From: Viscum album
Lineage: Eukaryota > Streptophyta > Magnoliopsida > Santalales > Viscaceae
Direction of reading: 5' to 3'
Length of the DNA: 64,000 bases
Assembly (NCBI GenBank): GCA_963277665.1
Contig: OY728147.1
Coordinates: 1,265,973,424 to 1,266,037,423, forward strand
Shown here: one piece after another, positions 1 to 13,660 of the stretch
Position numbering within the stretch: position 1 is the stretch's first letter
How the letters are laid out: the number at the start of each line of letters is the position of its first letter
Notes under the pieces: generated by a model
What the model was told of the DNA's origin: nothing
The model's input: only the letters and a program-made list of their open reading frames with translations
The model's database searches: none
Position numbers and translations under genes: made by a program

Positions 1-1190
1 TAACAAGACAAATGGTACATGGAAAGATTTACCTCCATCCAAAGGGTGAAAGTGGGGATTTATCCAATGCTAATGGGGTTCATGGGAGACTTAATTAGAA
101 AAATAAGGGTACGGGAAGGATAATAAAAATCAAAATGAGTTAAACTTATTGTTATCCTAATCATACATTGTGAGGAATGTCTTGGTTTGTTTCCTTGAAA
201 TATGATTTAAATAGTTATCTTTATGCCACTGTTTTGTTAATATTATCATGATAATGTTATACTATCATGTATCATGTCTTTTGACTAGTGTTTCTAAACA
301 ATTTTGATTAATGATAAATGTTTTCCCAAGACTTATTGCATGACTCGTGATTTATGATTTATTATTTTATTGCATATGGTTTTCTTATATATATTTCTTA
401 TACACATATTCCCATATTATTCTCACCTATGATTTTTGAATGTTATTTCCTATTTTTACCATCACAATGAATCTGATATCCCCAATTTCTTTATATTTCC
501 ATTCCTTAGTTTATGAAGATGAATGTAACATATAAGATGACTAAAAATGACTCAATTTTGGTTTGATTATGGATATATGTTCAAATGTATTTTAAAATAT
601 ATTTCTTTTGTAACTAGTCCTTTGAGAAACTAAACCTTAAGTTTCTACTATTTGTATGATTGTTTTTGAAATTAAATTTTGAGATTATAAAATGATTTTA
701 AATATTGATATGTATATCTTGGGTCAATTTAGATACAACTAATTTAATGTCCTGGAATACATACCATAAGGCATGACTTGTATATCATTCACTTTTGGGT
801 TTGGTGCTATTGAGTCTTATGATCGTATTGTATTAACCAAGATATCAATACATTCTACATAACACTTTTAGAGGACTAAGATTATAAGAATTGAGATCCA
901 TGTATCAATGTAAACATTCATGGGATAAATCATTATACATATTTAGTTCATTGTGTGTATACTATAGGGTGACAAGATATCTAAATTATATGTGTAAGGG
1001 AAATACATGATGTGAATGAGAGACTAATTCTATTATATAACATCTCAAATATGAGGTTCAAATAGTTTAAGGTTATACTACTAAGACTACTAGGGCTATA
1101 GTTTAGGGTAGTATAAACTTTTCCATCACCCTTAGAATTTATCATTTTCTTAATACATAAAGGAGAACAATGGAAATTTAGTAATGGAGT
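1..1190. other. AT-rich DNA with no recognised gene
   Basis: Reading both strands I see only short frames and no retroelement protein motif. The stretch lies downstream (minus-strand sense) of the Tat/Ogre-like integrase and its repeat zone, so it may be untranslated region or LTR of that element. No partner copy is visible in the window to prove this. Confidence 0.4.
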
Positions 1191-1199
1191 AATTCTATG

Positions 1200-4100
1200 G
1201 AAAATATTTGGTGATGGGAGACTCCCAGTTCAGCTCTGGTTAAGAGATCTAAGTGTCACTATATTTAACATGAAGTGGGAATAAATCCTAACATAGTTCT
1301 GGATATGTGGTTCTGTACATATTTAATGTGTTCATCTAAAAAGTTTAATAAATTATGAGGATTAGATAATGAATATTTGGTAAGGTCGGGGGTCGGGCTT
1401 CTAGGCCTCACTATATCACCCATGAGGTAATAATCATGGAACAGATTGTTCTATAAAGGGTTTAGTAAAATAAAATAACCAAAATAGAGGGGTATCCTCT
1501 TGATAAAGAAGACAAATTATCATAAAATTTTAAATCATGTGATGGTAAATATGTTGTAAAATTTAATGTCATGAGACAAGGATATTGAACACAAATTTTA
1601 ATGCCTTAGGTAGTGGATGAGAAATCCATAAAATTAAAAATTTCATATAGCTTTGACCAAAGTGGGCGATGTAGTGTATGTATTGATCATGTTAATGTAA
1701 AACTTGACTTGGTCATAGAGAACATTGCAACAAAAAAATTCTTGCACGGGTATGGTTTCAATTTAATGATGCAGTTCTTAAGTCAAGGGAGTGAATTTTA
1801 ATGTCATATAACTAGGACCATTGGGGTTTTCATCATGATGGGTGATGTATTATGGGTCTCAATTATAAGTAAACAATCGATCAAACACTAGGAATGGGGG
1901 GAGGAAAAAACTCTTGGTTGTAACTTGGTTTGGGGATCTAGGAATCACTATATATCACTTCATGTTGGAATTGTTCCATATATTTTTTAAGGAAAGAAGG
2001 GGATTCATCTGAACCAAACTCAATTGTAGAATAAATTTGGTTGTGACATCACTCAGCTGGGAACCTAAAATGTTCGTAGGTTCATTGTTTTGAGAGTCTA
2101 TATAAAAGAACCAAAATTAATGAGAAGTTTTATATGCTAATATAAAGATCAATTAGGTTTATGTATTGTAATTTGGGAGGAAGATTAAAGATCCCTACAT
2201 ATCCCATAATAAGGGAATCAATCCATATGTAGTTCTAAAAAGTGGTGAAATAAGAGACTATCACCATAATGAAAGTAGAATCCTCTTGAATATGGACTCA
2301 AGAACAATCTCTTTTAACATAATGTGGTAGGAACATAGTTTATATATTTATAAATACAAGGTGTCTTAGTTATTCTAGGATAAAACCAATAAAGGCCCCT
2401 AGTCTTATATGACTCATGATAAACAAAGTATATAAAGGGAAGGATATGCTCATTCATACCATCGAAAAGAACATGGGAGGGATATGTGATCTTTGTCTGA
2501 GATGACATGTTTAACACCACAATAGATCCTAAAAATGAAGGCATTCTTCCCTGGGGAGATCTTATAAGGCTTATTTATTTTTCAAGGTGTGAACATGCAC
2601 AAATGGTAATTCCATGAGTGTTGAAATTCTAACAAAACAAGGGATGATGTACAAAAATTATTGAATAACATCCAAGATCTGAATCACAGTGAGGGTGGAA
2701 AAATGGAAAATAACTATTATTGACCATTTATTTGAAAAATATGTCCCATTACTATATTTAGAAAAAATTATGGAGACCACATTATCATCGACTGCATATC
2801 ATGTGTTTGAAATAGAGGATTTGTAAAATTTCATAAATAATCCCCAAAGATGTGTCCCCTATGTGGGAGGAGAACCTTTGTTGCATTATTCTATAATCCT
2901 AGGGGGATTTTTTGGATAGGAAATATTGGTAGAGATTTAAATGATGGGAGAATAAAATAATGTAAATGGAATGATATTGATGTTCATTTAAATTTTTACA
3001 CATTGGGTGCTATACTTCCATGCATTCGTCTTATTATTTTGGAAAATAAAAAAAATTAATTACAAACCCATATCCTAAGAGGAGTGTTTTCCAAATGATT
3101 GGTGAAAGAAAACAACCTAATGTCAGGGTTCCAATAATAAAGAAAATTTAAATTGTTGATGGAATTGGTAATGGAGTTCAAGCTTGATATTGGATGTCTA
3201 AGAATCCCTATGTTTCCCATGAAATGGGTATCATTACCAACATAGTTCTTACGGAATGATGCAGAATGTGATTGAAACCAAAGGTGGGGATGACATATCA
3301 TATGACTCGAAATAAAAAGTTTCTGTAGGTTAATCATATATAAAACAAAACAACAATTTAGTTTAAGCTATTGTTGTTTGGACCAAATCCAATATAATTT
3401 TACCTCTTGTGGGAAGGATTTTGAACATGAAATTTAACATCATGATATGGCAATGAAATGATAAATAGTTTACTGTCATATTGTTGGGACATTATGCCAT
3501 GTATTTTAAGGCCATGCAATGAGGACTAGTTTTTAGCATTTTAAACTCACGTGGAATGTAATTTTGTCTGAAATGAATTTTTTGGTCATGAAACATGAAC
3601 TGTAACTATAAAGTTTCATGTTCTATAGTGAGTACATAGATTGTGGACATATAAAGAGACCTTTTGATAAGACGTGTTGGGAATGATGTGGGTTTGAAAC
3701 AAGGAAGAATTAAGATTGAACTATTTATGTGGTCCCCAAATAGAATATATAGGTATCACTATATAACAGATTAAATAGGGAATAAATCCACACTTATTTC
3801 TAGGAGTTAGTGTTTCCTTGCATGGATCTAACTATAGCATGTTAAAAAGTAAAATTAAAAATAATTGAAAACCTAAGTGAAAGATATAGAATTGGGGAAT
3901 GATGAGATTGAACCCACTATATAAACACTTTTCTGAAAGTGGTGATTTTCATGGTCTATCCTAGGACGAGAATTCTCATTGACAATAAATAACCTATTGA
4001 TATGTGAATCAATACAAACAGGGTTCTTCACGTCAGTGTTGTGATAATCCATCATCGAAAGATCATTTCATACAATTTTGGGAGGATTAAAATGTCAAAT

Positions 4101-4260
4101 TTTTAAATTTCATATCATGGGAAAATTTCTCATGTATATAAAATTTATATGGTGAGAATGATTACAAACATTTTAATATCTTATTGTAAGGAAGTAGGTT
4201 GTGTAGTTTAACATCATGTAGGTTGTACATTGAGCTTTTCTATTTTGAGTCATCAATATA
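1200..4260. repeat. Degenerate tandem-repeat zone downstream of Tat/Ogre-like integrase
   Basis: A block resembling 'aggaatcactatata' followed by 'gggaataaatcc' and 'acatagttct' recurs in decayed form near 1,245, 1,400, 1,936, 2,190, 3,195 and 3,735. A second word close to 'aaatttaatgtcatga' recurs near 1,570, 1,795, 3,440 and 4,205. Most spacings are near 250 bp or multiples of it, but copies are very diverged. The zone lies just 3' of the minus-strand integrase end at about 4,280, where Tat-lineage elements are known to carry tandem repeats in the 3' untranslated region. I judged the repetition by eye. Confidence 0.45.
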
Positions 4261-4279
4261 GAACATGGGAATGGATTTG

Positions 4280-6060
4280 AAGGTTATGAAAGGTGTATTT
4301 TTTGGAACATTGCACTAGTGGTTGGTGTGATATTCTCCCCATCCATGGTGATTAATGAGTACCCACCATTGTAGTATACATTATGAATAGTGAAGGATCC
4401 CTACCATTTAGGATCCAACTTCTATGGAATCATTTTATGTACCATCAACATTCTCAATGAAATGACTAAATACACTTAGGGGAAGGTGTAATTGATGAAA
4501 ATATTTTTCAAATATTGAGTCAATCAGCTCTGATGGACAATCATTTTTTTTTCAGTTCTTGAGGTCTTCATTCATCAAGGAATTCAAATTTGCCCAATTG
4601 GAATTAGGATCTTTTGTCTATTGTTAATTGATTATAAATGGTGGTCCTGAGCAATGGATGCTAAATCATGACTGGGAGAACTACCAACATTCCATATACC
4701 CATGTGTAAGGATTCACCTTGGTTTAATTTTGAGTCATCATATGATATGTCAAAAGAATATTATAATGCCAGGTTGCGTAGATTTTCATATTCTGATCCA
4801 ATTCCATCTAAAATATGTTTGAGAGGACAATGTTTAATGCCTCAACATTTCTATTATTTATATCTTGCTAATCAGATCTGTTCTCAGACTATATGTTGTA
4901 CTTTCTATAAAACTTCATTATATCAACATCCTAGATTGTGGTTATACTATACATTCAAATAGTGTGATGGCTCCCAAACTAATAGATAATTTGGGATTTC
5001 ACAAACTCAATTTTTATTGAGTCTTGACTTCCTTGATGTGGTAGCTACATCCCACTAAAAAGTAACTCAATATCAATAAGAATGAACCTAAGCTATGAAG
5101 TATTCATTGGATGGTAGGGTCAAACAACATAAAATACCCATTAGTAAAATTTAATGGTGTAGTCAGTTGAGTGGAGAGACTTTCTAGATTGATAAATAAT
5201 GTTTTAATGATATTGAAATGAATAAAAATTATTTCTAAATTATATCAAATCATAGATCCTTGTGGGGAAAATTCCTTATATTTGGATCTTTTTGGAAAAC
5301 CTCAATCATAGTTGATAAGATAAACGCATACCAGTGCCAATCACTTATACTAATAGAGGAATATCTTTTAACTAAATCCAATAGAAGACTATCATGTAAA
5401 ACATTTGATAGTTTAGTACACACTTTAATCTAGGTCCAACAACAAGTATGAAATCCATAACAAAAACATGGATATACTCACACTCAACTCAGGTTATTGG
5501 AAACATTCCACACTAGAGGTACTCAATTTTGGGATTCAACCAATATAATGTTTCATCTATCATCTGGAAATTTGAGGGACCTATCTAAGATGAATTATTG
5601 GTATGTTTACTCACCTATTGATCATCCTATACATTATTAATGGAATTAACACATCTTGATGTGCTACACAGATGATCGTATCATCCTTATAGGGATTGGT
5701 AAATGATGCATCCATTTTTTCATGGATTTATCTTGGTAATTTTGGAAAAATGTTGAGTGATATACCTTGGTGTTATGGGTAAATTAATCCATCAACTCAT
5801 GGGTGTGTGAAAAAAATCAGACAAGATCATTTTTTCTAATAGTATTATCACCGTTAATCATCCTTTTGATGAGATCAAAATCACCATTCTTGTGAATCCA
5901 TAGATATTGGATATTGAGATCCATCCCAAGACCCATAAAGACGGACTAGTACCAATCCCCACTATTTCTGTAGCCTTATCAAAGTAGGATAGAATATGGA
6001 ATGAGGTCCTTTTAATGATTTTTGTAGAAAAATAGAAGTCCAATCATGTCTTCCCAATTG
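4280..6060 (-). pseudogene. Tat/Ogre-like Ty3/gypsy integrase remnant
   Basis: Integrase would insert element cDNA into the chromosome. Reading the minus strand through stops, the C-terminal half is recognisable. The block WHYNILLTYHMMTQ, then VYGMLVVLPV (about 4,650-4,760), corresponds to the Tat-lineage 'WHE.LP.AL.AYRTS' and 'VYGMEAVLP' segments. WDPKW.GSFT (about 4,395-4,417) and MDGENI (about 4,330-4,347) match the terminal 'GKW.PNYEGPY' and 'MDGE' blocks. At 5,858-6,043 an open 61-codon stretch has KIIKR and FDKATEI, resembling the region just before the zinc-binding domain. The catalytic core between is too decayed to call D, D and E. Stops and frameshifts make it non-functional. RT lies upstream at about 6.9-7.5 kb on the same strand. 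Confidence 0.72.
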
Positions 6061-6079
6061 GGATTTATCCTTATTCTGG

Positions 6080-6900
6080 TTGGGCATTAAGAAGAACCAA
6101 TGAAGTGAATATACCAGCATGTAAATTCATCGACAATGAATATAAGGTCATTGTCTAGAATGTCCACATTTTGGGGTACCACTTCTAATCTTGATTGCAT
6201 GGCTAAATGTTTTTTTATAACTTTTCCTTTGATAGAATTATAAGGGATGAACCATATGCCCAACTATTAAAGGATCACTCTCCACTAGGACAATCATCAT
6301 GTCAATATGGTATGATTGAGGATGTATATATGTGGATCAATATAGGATATTAGGTGGACATCATGATGGTATAGGTAATGACACAACTTCAGAAAAGTAA
6401 AGATCAATGCAAGGAAGTTCTTCTTGATGGGAGAGTGACTCATCTTAGTGTCAAGACACATGATGATCTAAGTAATGACCCAAATTTAAGAAAGTAAAGT
6501 TCAAAGTAATAATGTTCTTATTGATGGGATAATGACTCGTCAAAGTTTCAAGAAAATTTTGTCTGTTATATTATAGTCTATTCTATAGTACACTATTGTT
6601 CTTCTGGGCTAGGAGGATGTTGTGAAACCTTTCCAAATTGGTCATATAGTGGACAAAGGTTTTCCCCTGGATGGGAGGCATGAGGACTGGAGGTTACAAT
6701 AGATACTTCTATATGTCATCAAAAATGGGCTACAATTTTCCATCACATGGATGGGATATTACATTATTCATCATAATGGAAAAGGGATTACACCCCCCCC
6801 CCACTGAATTGAAGAAAACTTGTCAAATTTAAGTAATATTTCCTTGAAGACACAAAAATTATTATACATTTTTTGGAGATTGAATTTTGATGATGGAATT
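6080..6900 (-). pseudogene. Probable Tat/Ogre-like RNase H and linker remnant
   Basis: This lies between the minus-strand RT and integrase remnants, where Ty3/gypsy pol encodes RNase H and, in the Tat lineage, a second RNase H-like module. A readable segment around 6,080-6,230 (SRLEVVPQNVDILDNDL) resembles the tail of the Tat RNase H linker. No catalytic residues can be fixed elsewhere in the interval, so the call rests mainly on position. A C10 run at about 6,790 is a simple repeat inside it. Confidence 0.35.
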
Positions 6901-6904
6901 AATA

Positions 6905-7490
6905 TTATAAGGTTAAATCCCAATTCATATATATAGTCATAAAATGAAGATGAATTTACATGGGATGAACATAAATAAACCGTTTTAGGGGGTCATTTTG
7001 ATTGAGTGGACATGACACTAGTATAACAATTTCTGAAGACATGTGAGATGGTCTTGGAACTATAAGGATTTAACCACCAATTCATCAACATAATATTACA
7101 TCATTTGTTCAGTTATGGTCTTAATGATATTATGCATGGCTCACTAATATGTTTCTTTACAATTCATCAAGATGAAGGGAATCACATGGTTGGAATATAT
7201 TCACTGGGATTCCATTAATACAGTGGTATCTTCTTCATTTGTGGATATATGGATCTTACTATATCTATAGTACCCACACATGAGATAAAGGGGATGAATG
7301 TTAAAAGTTTCATCAATCAATAATTCCATGACTGTGATAGGGAAGTCATCATTTAGGAAGTGGAGCTTCCGATAATGGATGTTGATGCAGATTCTAATCT
7401 ATCAATTTTATTTCTAGGTCGATATGATGAAGTCCAGTCACTTAGGGTACTGAAATTCCATAATGAATTTTCAGTTTATTATATTACAAT
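6905..7490 (-). pseudogene. Tat/Ogre-like Ty3/gypsy reverse transcriptase remnant
   Basis: Reverse transcriptase would copy element RNA into DNA in virus-like particles. Minus-strand reading gives NDDFPITVMELLID (about 7,300-7,355), matching the 'KDDFPLP.I..L.D' block. HISTNEEDTT matches the 'KMAPEDEEKT' block, and VIPFILMNCKETY then AMHNII matches 'VMPFGLKNAGATYQRAM'. The polymerase box appears as YYVDE with LVVKS following (codons at 7,081-7,092), so the second catalytic Asp is Glu. QDHLTCLQKL next matches the usual 'DHL..L.K.F'. At least three stops interrupt it. The order RT then integrase leftward fits one minus-strand Tat/Ogre-type pol. Confidence 0.8.
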
Positions 7491-7499
7491 CTTTGGAAA

Positions 7500-10400
7500 T
7501 GACCATGTTGGTATGGTATGGGTATATCTTATTGGGTGCCTTCTTGAATCCATAGTTTCCAGTATGAAGGTCAAGCGGGTTTCTAGTTACCTGGGGTAGA
7601 GCCCTCAAATCTCACAATATTTATAAGAAATTATATTATGGTGATCCTTTAGTTTCTTGAAATAATTCTATTATTTATTTAGGCACATGATTAAATAGAT
7701 CAATATCAGCCTTGTATCCTTCCTAGTATTGAGCTTCACATATACCATCTTGTCGATGATTTTTGAAACTACCTCTTCGGTAAGAGGGGATTCATCCAAA
7801 TCCTCTTCATTAAAAATGTAAGTATCAAGAGTAAAATTTCACTAAAGAATCTTCTTTTGTGAGAAAACATCATCTTCCTGTGAAATGATTGAATCATCAG
7901 AATATCTAGATGTTTTTACCTATCCTTTTGGTTCAATAAAGACTATTCATAGGGAATCAATGGTTCATATCCCATTAAATATACATCAGCATGTCCCACT
8001 CAGGATGTTTAATCATTTTTCGTCATTTCTACCACCAATTAATTAATTCTATATTTCTGTATATCCATGGAAGGTTATTATGGTTCCACAAAGGATAAAC
8101 TATTTTATATTTAATTAATGTTCTCATGTTATTTAACCACGAATTCGATATTGGGTAAAAAAATCCCGAACATGGAATTATATTGGATCCTTTAAAGGTG
8201 AATTTGTTCATTCTTTTCATACCATTGGACATTATAGTTGGATGTGGCTAAATTAGTCTCTATATACCCTGAATTTTAGAGAATTCTATTTTTCATTAGA
8301 TCAATCTCATAGTCTTTATATACCATTCAATGATAGATGTTGAATCCATTAGGTTTGTTTGATATGTAGAGATGGTGTATGTGAAATGATACAACGGAGC
8401 CAAAATCTTTTCTAAATAATGAGACGAGAACATGGAGGTCTTGAAATATTAATTACTTTGTGTTGTATACTTTTTTCGTAGGTGCATCAGTCTGAAACAT
8501 GAGAGGTCTCTTCAGTGCTTCAATGAGAGCCTCATTAAGACACGTCGACATATGGAGTTCATCCATGTTTTATAATGGATAAAGGAATATATTTATGTTA
8601 TTGATAACATTATTACACAAATATAGAGGAATATTCTCCCCCTTGGGGGTAATTCCTTAATAGAAATCATGGAGGGATGAAATGGATAAGGAAGAGGTTT
8701 CTTATTTGGGATATGTAAAACACTATTTCTTTTTAGAAGGGTGTTTATGATCTTTTTATAGTGGTGGATGGGACAAGTGTTCAACCAACCAGATGGGTTA
8801 TGGGGATTCATTGGAGGATTTTTCTATATAGGGATTCTCTGGTTGCACCCATAAAAATACACATCTTCTTATAACCACGTGTTTTAATAGGGTTTCCTAA
8901 AGGGCATGTCTATTCCCTTTCCATTGTTAATAGATCAGAGCGGACTAGAAATGTGAACTATAGGGACACTCCCATAGCCCATAGATTATCTATGTTATAG
9001 AATAAGGATTCCCTCGACATGGTTCTCCTATCATAAAGAGACTTACAAGGGAAATATTCCTCACCCATATCATTACTATTTCCTTTATCTTTGTTAGTAT
9101 AGGGTAAAAAGTGATGACATTCAACTCGGAAGTGGCCAGAGGAAAAGGGTCATCAGTTTATTTTTTATGTTTTTAAATGACTAAGTGTATCCAACTAAGT
9201 GGGTTAAACTACAAGTCCAATAAAAAACTCTAGCCTCTAACAAATTAAATGGACATGGTCCTACTTTATCTAAAAGAGTACGAGTAATCATTCAGTGTAA
9301 ACTAGATGGAATCATCAAAAAAATTCTTAGTAATGGAATATAGAAACCTGGAGTTCAATGAGATATACATTTCAAAACTACATCTCTAATGACAAAAGAG
9401 GCTGAAATCTCCACGAATAGTAAATATTCTTATCATGGTTGTGATTAATTTTCACAAATGGGTTCTTATGTATTTAGTAGGAATTCTCTGTAGTGTGTGG
9501 CATTAAAACAGGGAAATTTGAGGTTGTGTAGGGCTCAGACATGCTATGTAATTGGTTAGTGTCCAATTCATCCCTCATTTCACAGGTATCAATGTCATTA
9601 TTATTATAAGGATGGCCTTTTCTCATGTCAATCAATCTGTCTTTTAGAATTTTTTTAGATAATAAAGGAAGGACTAAAGTAGACTTTAATGACTATGATT
9701 CCCCATTTGGTGTCACTGGAACTTATGACATACTACGCTCCACTAAAGTAAAATAATTGTGATGTTTTTAGGTTTAATTAGAGACTCCATGTATGATAGA
9801 GGCTCTGAATAATCCCTTTTAGGTTTATCACAGGATAGATGATGATGATTTGGTTGTGGATCCTCATAAAAAATTACATCCATGATCCTAACGTGTCTCT
9901 AAAATCCATTTTAGTTGATGTGATTAATTTCATCATGTGTATTGGGCAAGAATATATTGAGTGACTCCAAGGAAGACTACACAAAATCAATATTCAGATA
10001 ATTTCATAGGGATCTTGGGAATTTGTGAATCCAAACCTCTAAAAGAAAAATCCATACCCATTAGGTTCATTCCCTCTAAGGATTTCATAGTCGATGTAGG
10101 GTGGCTTCTGTTGAATACTTTATGTTTTAGGATTTTGAATGATCATGGGTTAGACACTAATGATACCCCCAGTGTGATATTTTAGACCTAGGTGGGTGTT
10201 GTTATTGGACGTGATTCTAGGAACCAGGGAAATTTCTTTTATAGGTTTGTTTTTTGGTGTTAAGGGAAATAACTCTATGTTGATTGGCTATGATCTCACT
10301 GTCTTTAGGGAGAGTCGACCGAGTATTCAAGAAATATATTAGGGTTCTTATTCTTAGTCTATGGTGAAAATTTACCTATATATGGTTCTAGTTGATGGGG

Positions 10401-11770
10401 GATATGTCGATGATGGTCAGGGATATAATATCTATTAGAGGATCACTTGGGAGGGTAGGTATGGTTACATGAACCAAACAGAGGTAGCATGGATCCCGGA
10501 CTAGGGAACATAATATTGATTTGGGGCCATCATTTTCTTATATTAGATGAGTTGATCTACAAAAGCATCACTTCCCATTGTAGGGATACCTTCTAAGTGG
10601 CTCCCTAGTGGTAGCTTGGGATATTGATAGTCTGATTTCCCCAACCTCCTTGGCATAGGGAATGATTTCAAATTTTTCATTTTGTGAGAGACTCCATAAA
10701 TGGATAGTGGTGGTGACATGAGGTGTTTCCCCATATAGTTCCTATAATTTTAGAGGTTACAATGTGGTTCTATAGTACGGAGATCCTCTATAATCATCTC
10801 CCAAGTGGGGATTCCACCTAACTACTCATAATAGTATACATGTTAATTGATCTCCCTTCGTTCAATTTACTCTACAAGGGAAAGGGGGAATTTAGTACCA
10901 TATGTCATGGTAGTATATCTCATCAGAGAGTTGAGGTGGGGGAACATAATTTTATTTATTTTATAGATAATAAAATAATGTGTATTGTGGTATTTTATTC
11001 ATAATAGTGGATTAAGGCAGAACTATTATCATCATAGGAAACATATATTGGATTTTTGTATATAGGTGTTCATAGAAAGAAGCATTGTGGGAAGAGTTTC
11101 AACTTCACTAAAATGATATTTTTTTTGGAGAGGATTAGCATGAAAATTATGTTGTTAGGGTTCCTTTGTGATCAATATCAATTCTCACCATTAGTAAATT
11201 GCTTCATATTATGATATGTTTCCAAATTATACCCATCCTCAATCCATTTCATGGGAAGGAATTCACACACGATGTCTTTTCCTTGAATGGTTTCACCAAT
11301 GTTACTCATCCACTCACTATTAAAAGAGAATGAGTTCACATATGTTAAAGGATTTCTTTTATAAATCTTAAAAAAGAGATCTTAAATATTGATGGTTCCT
11401 AATACTACTCATCATATCGCTATTTAAGTATAGGGGATTCAAGTAAGATTCACCACTTTTTTTCTCACACATTCTGTAGAGACTGTAGATTGTCTCTAAA
11501 TCATCATATCTTTTTATGACTATGCACATAGCCCTACATTATTGTATTATAATGGTGGGTGGAATAATTCAAATTAGGTGGTGTTTCATATTTTCTATTG
11601 TAATGGGATATGGAGATGTTTACACTTTCCACATCTTATAAATAATATTTCCTAGTACTGTTCTCCATTTTAGATTTAAGAAATGTAAATAAATCCCTAC
11701 ATGATATTATCTTCATTAGGTTATCAGTAAATTATGACACTTGAAACCATGATTTTTTGGCCACGTTATA
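7500..11770. other. Unrecognised DNA upstream of Tat/Ogre-like RT
   Basis: On the minus strand this is where protease and gag of the Tat/Ogre-like element should lie, but I could not match any zinc knuckle, protease triad or gag block. Short open frames exist on both strands (for example 9,961-10,185 plus; 10,543-10,734 minus) without family resemblance. The boundary with the copia DNA to the right is not visible. Confidence 0.4.
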
Positions 11771-11779
11771 GTTAAATAG

Positions 11780-12920
11780 GGCGGTATTCACTACAACATA
11801 TATGAAAGAAAATTGGGAATCTCAGGATATGGTCTTGTATTTTCCATTCATAAGTCCGTAAGAGAATATCATACTCATCACATGAGGTAAAGTTGAAGGG
11901 TGGAAAGAGGGAATTTTGTTTTCACTTATGAGAGGGATTAAGTGATTCCTTTTATTGTTATATATTATTCATATTCCATTCACATAAGTCATATTATTCT
12001 CATCATATGATGTATTACATTCCCATCCATAAGGAATTTTTGGATCATTACAAGGAACATGAGAGTCTCCTTCTCGTAATATGGGGAGAGGAAGAAGGTA
12101 TAATATTATCATCACATAGGATTCCCATTCTCATTACATGAGGAATCCCAAGAACAATATGTGAGGAAACATTGGATCATAATACTTAAAATGAAAATTC
12201 CATGCACTTCACCAATGGAGTGCATAAAGAGATCAAATTATCATCACATTGGATTCCTATGCTCACCATATGAAGCTTCACATACTCCTCACATGATTCA
12301 TTCTGGTATTATCACATAGAATGTGAGAATATTAGGCTTACTAACAATGAAAAATGAAAATAGATATTATTCTCCTCACATAAGATTCCCATGATTGTTA
12401 TATTTGAAATATCATGGTAATCATATGAGGCATTTTAATCTCATCATATGGGACATCATAGGATAATCACATAGATGTGGTTAATTAGAATCATCTCAAG
12501 TATGTAACCAAATAGGGGTTTTGGTTGAACCACTCTCATGACAAGGGAATATTTTTCTCATTAGATAAGTGAAGTAATATTTTCCTATTTCTCATCACAT
12601 GAGCGAATCTTATACTCATAGAATAAAAAAGGGTTCACTAGGCTCTCCACCAATTAAGGGAATACACTATATTTTTATCATGTAAGGGATAGAACATCAT
12701 GAATATCTAATGGGGATGAAAGTGAAATTTTTTAACTACCACTGGGGATGGTGGATGATTTTTCTTTCCATTTAAATTTGATCAGTAACTCGAGGAATGC
12801 TACCTCTAAATAGAGAATGGTTAGTTAAGGTGATGGTTATGGGATATTAGGGATCATACTACTCTCATCACCAAAAGCATATCATTCTCATTAAATGAGT
12901 TCTATATTCTCATCAACTCG
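11780..12920. repeat. Diffuse degenerate repeat, core like CTCATCACATGAGG
   Basis: Short near-copies of 'ctcatcacatgagg' or 'catcacataggattcccat' occur at about 11,870, 11,994, 12,110, 12,140, 12,238, 12,285, 12,370, 12,437, 12,590 and 12,879. Spacing is irregular, mostly 50-150 bp. The half-palindromic core (catgtg/cacatg) keeps reappearing with substitutions. This could be an old minisatellite or an untranslated-region repeat of a retroelement. No coding potential was recognised, and between it and 13.2 kb nothing else is clear. Confidence 0.35.
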
Positions 12921-13209
12921 AAAATTATTGGGGATTATGGATTATACCTAAGTGATCCCTTCATCATATCCTTCATTGTCAATGAATCAAAAACCATATA
13001 GTTCATGTGCATATTTTAGGGTGGTTTAATAGCTACATACCATTAAATTTTACATTATTTATTTAGGAAGGTCAGGTCACAAAAGGTAAATCATTGAGGG
13101 ATTGTGTGTGTATTTCATGTAAAGATAGACATATAGTATATTATAATAGGAAGGATATGTGTGGGACTTATTAATTGATTTCCTATAAGATCAATAAGAA
13201 CTCAAAGAG

Positions 13210-13660
13210 AATGTGTGGGGCTTTTCCATGTGCTACCCAAAGGGAACATTCGAACTAGGAGAGAATCAGTGGAGCTTATTCATGTGATTCTAATTCTTTG
13301 TTTAGTATAGAGATTATGGGCATGGAAAGAACAATAATTAATAGAAAAAGACATTTTTTATGCAATGACAATGTATTATTAAAAGGGGATATACATGAAG
13401 GGTGTTAATAATGATAATATATTTGGAATTTATCAGAATAAACTGTGGTTTGGGAAGATGATAGGACCATGATTTGTTAACATCAAAGAAGTATATGCAT
13501 AATGAATTGAATACTTCAAATTGGTATTGAGATGTGAGTTTTATTTAAGTTATACTCCATGATACACCATGAGTTGTATGATTCGTAGAACCTTTCAAGA
13601 ACTCATGTTATTTATAGAAGCTATTTAAGTAATAATATGTTAGGAACAACATAATTAATT
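13210..13660 (+). pseudogene. Ty1/copia integrase remnant (Tork/Angela-like)
   Basis: Plus-strand reading gives KGNIRTRRESVELIHV (about 13,228-13,280), matching the copia integrase entry 'GKG.RA.EPLELVHSD'. Further on, MIRRTFQELM (about 13,580-13,612) matches the 'ERRNRTL.DMV' block near the third catalytic residue. The distance between the two is shorter than in a full integrase, so internal sequence is missing, and stops occur throughout. It precedes the copia RT remnant on the same strand in the expected copia order (integrase before RT). A weak CX2C word near 13,107 could be a gag knuckle but is too poor to call. Confidence 0.5.

Noticed and set aside
4702..4962. 86-codon plus-strand frame
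   Set aside because: Opposite strand of the Tat/Ogre-like integrase; no independent similarity.
6791..6800. Run of C residues in an AT-rich region
   Set aside because: Short simple-sequence run without further structure; no evidence of function.
13521..13535. Primer-binding-like word TTGGTATTGAGATG in a copia neighbourhood
   Set aside because: It falls inside the copia integrase remnant, between its two readable blocks, and there is no LTR end before it or paired repeat.
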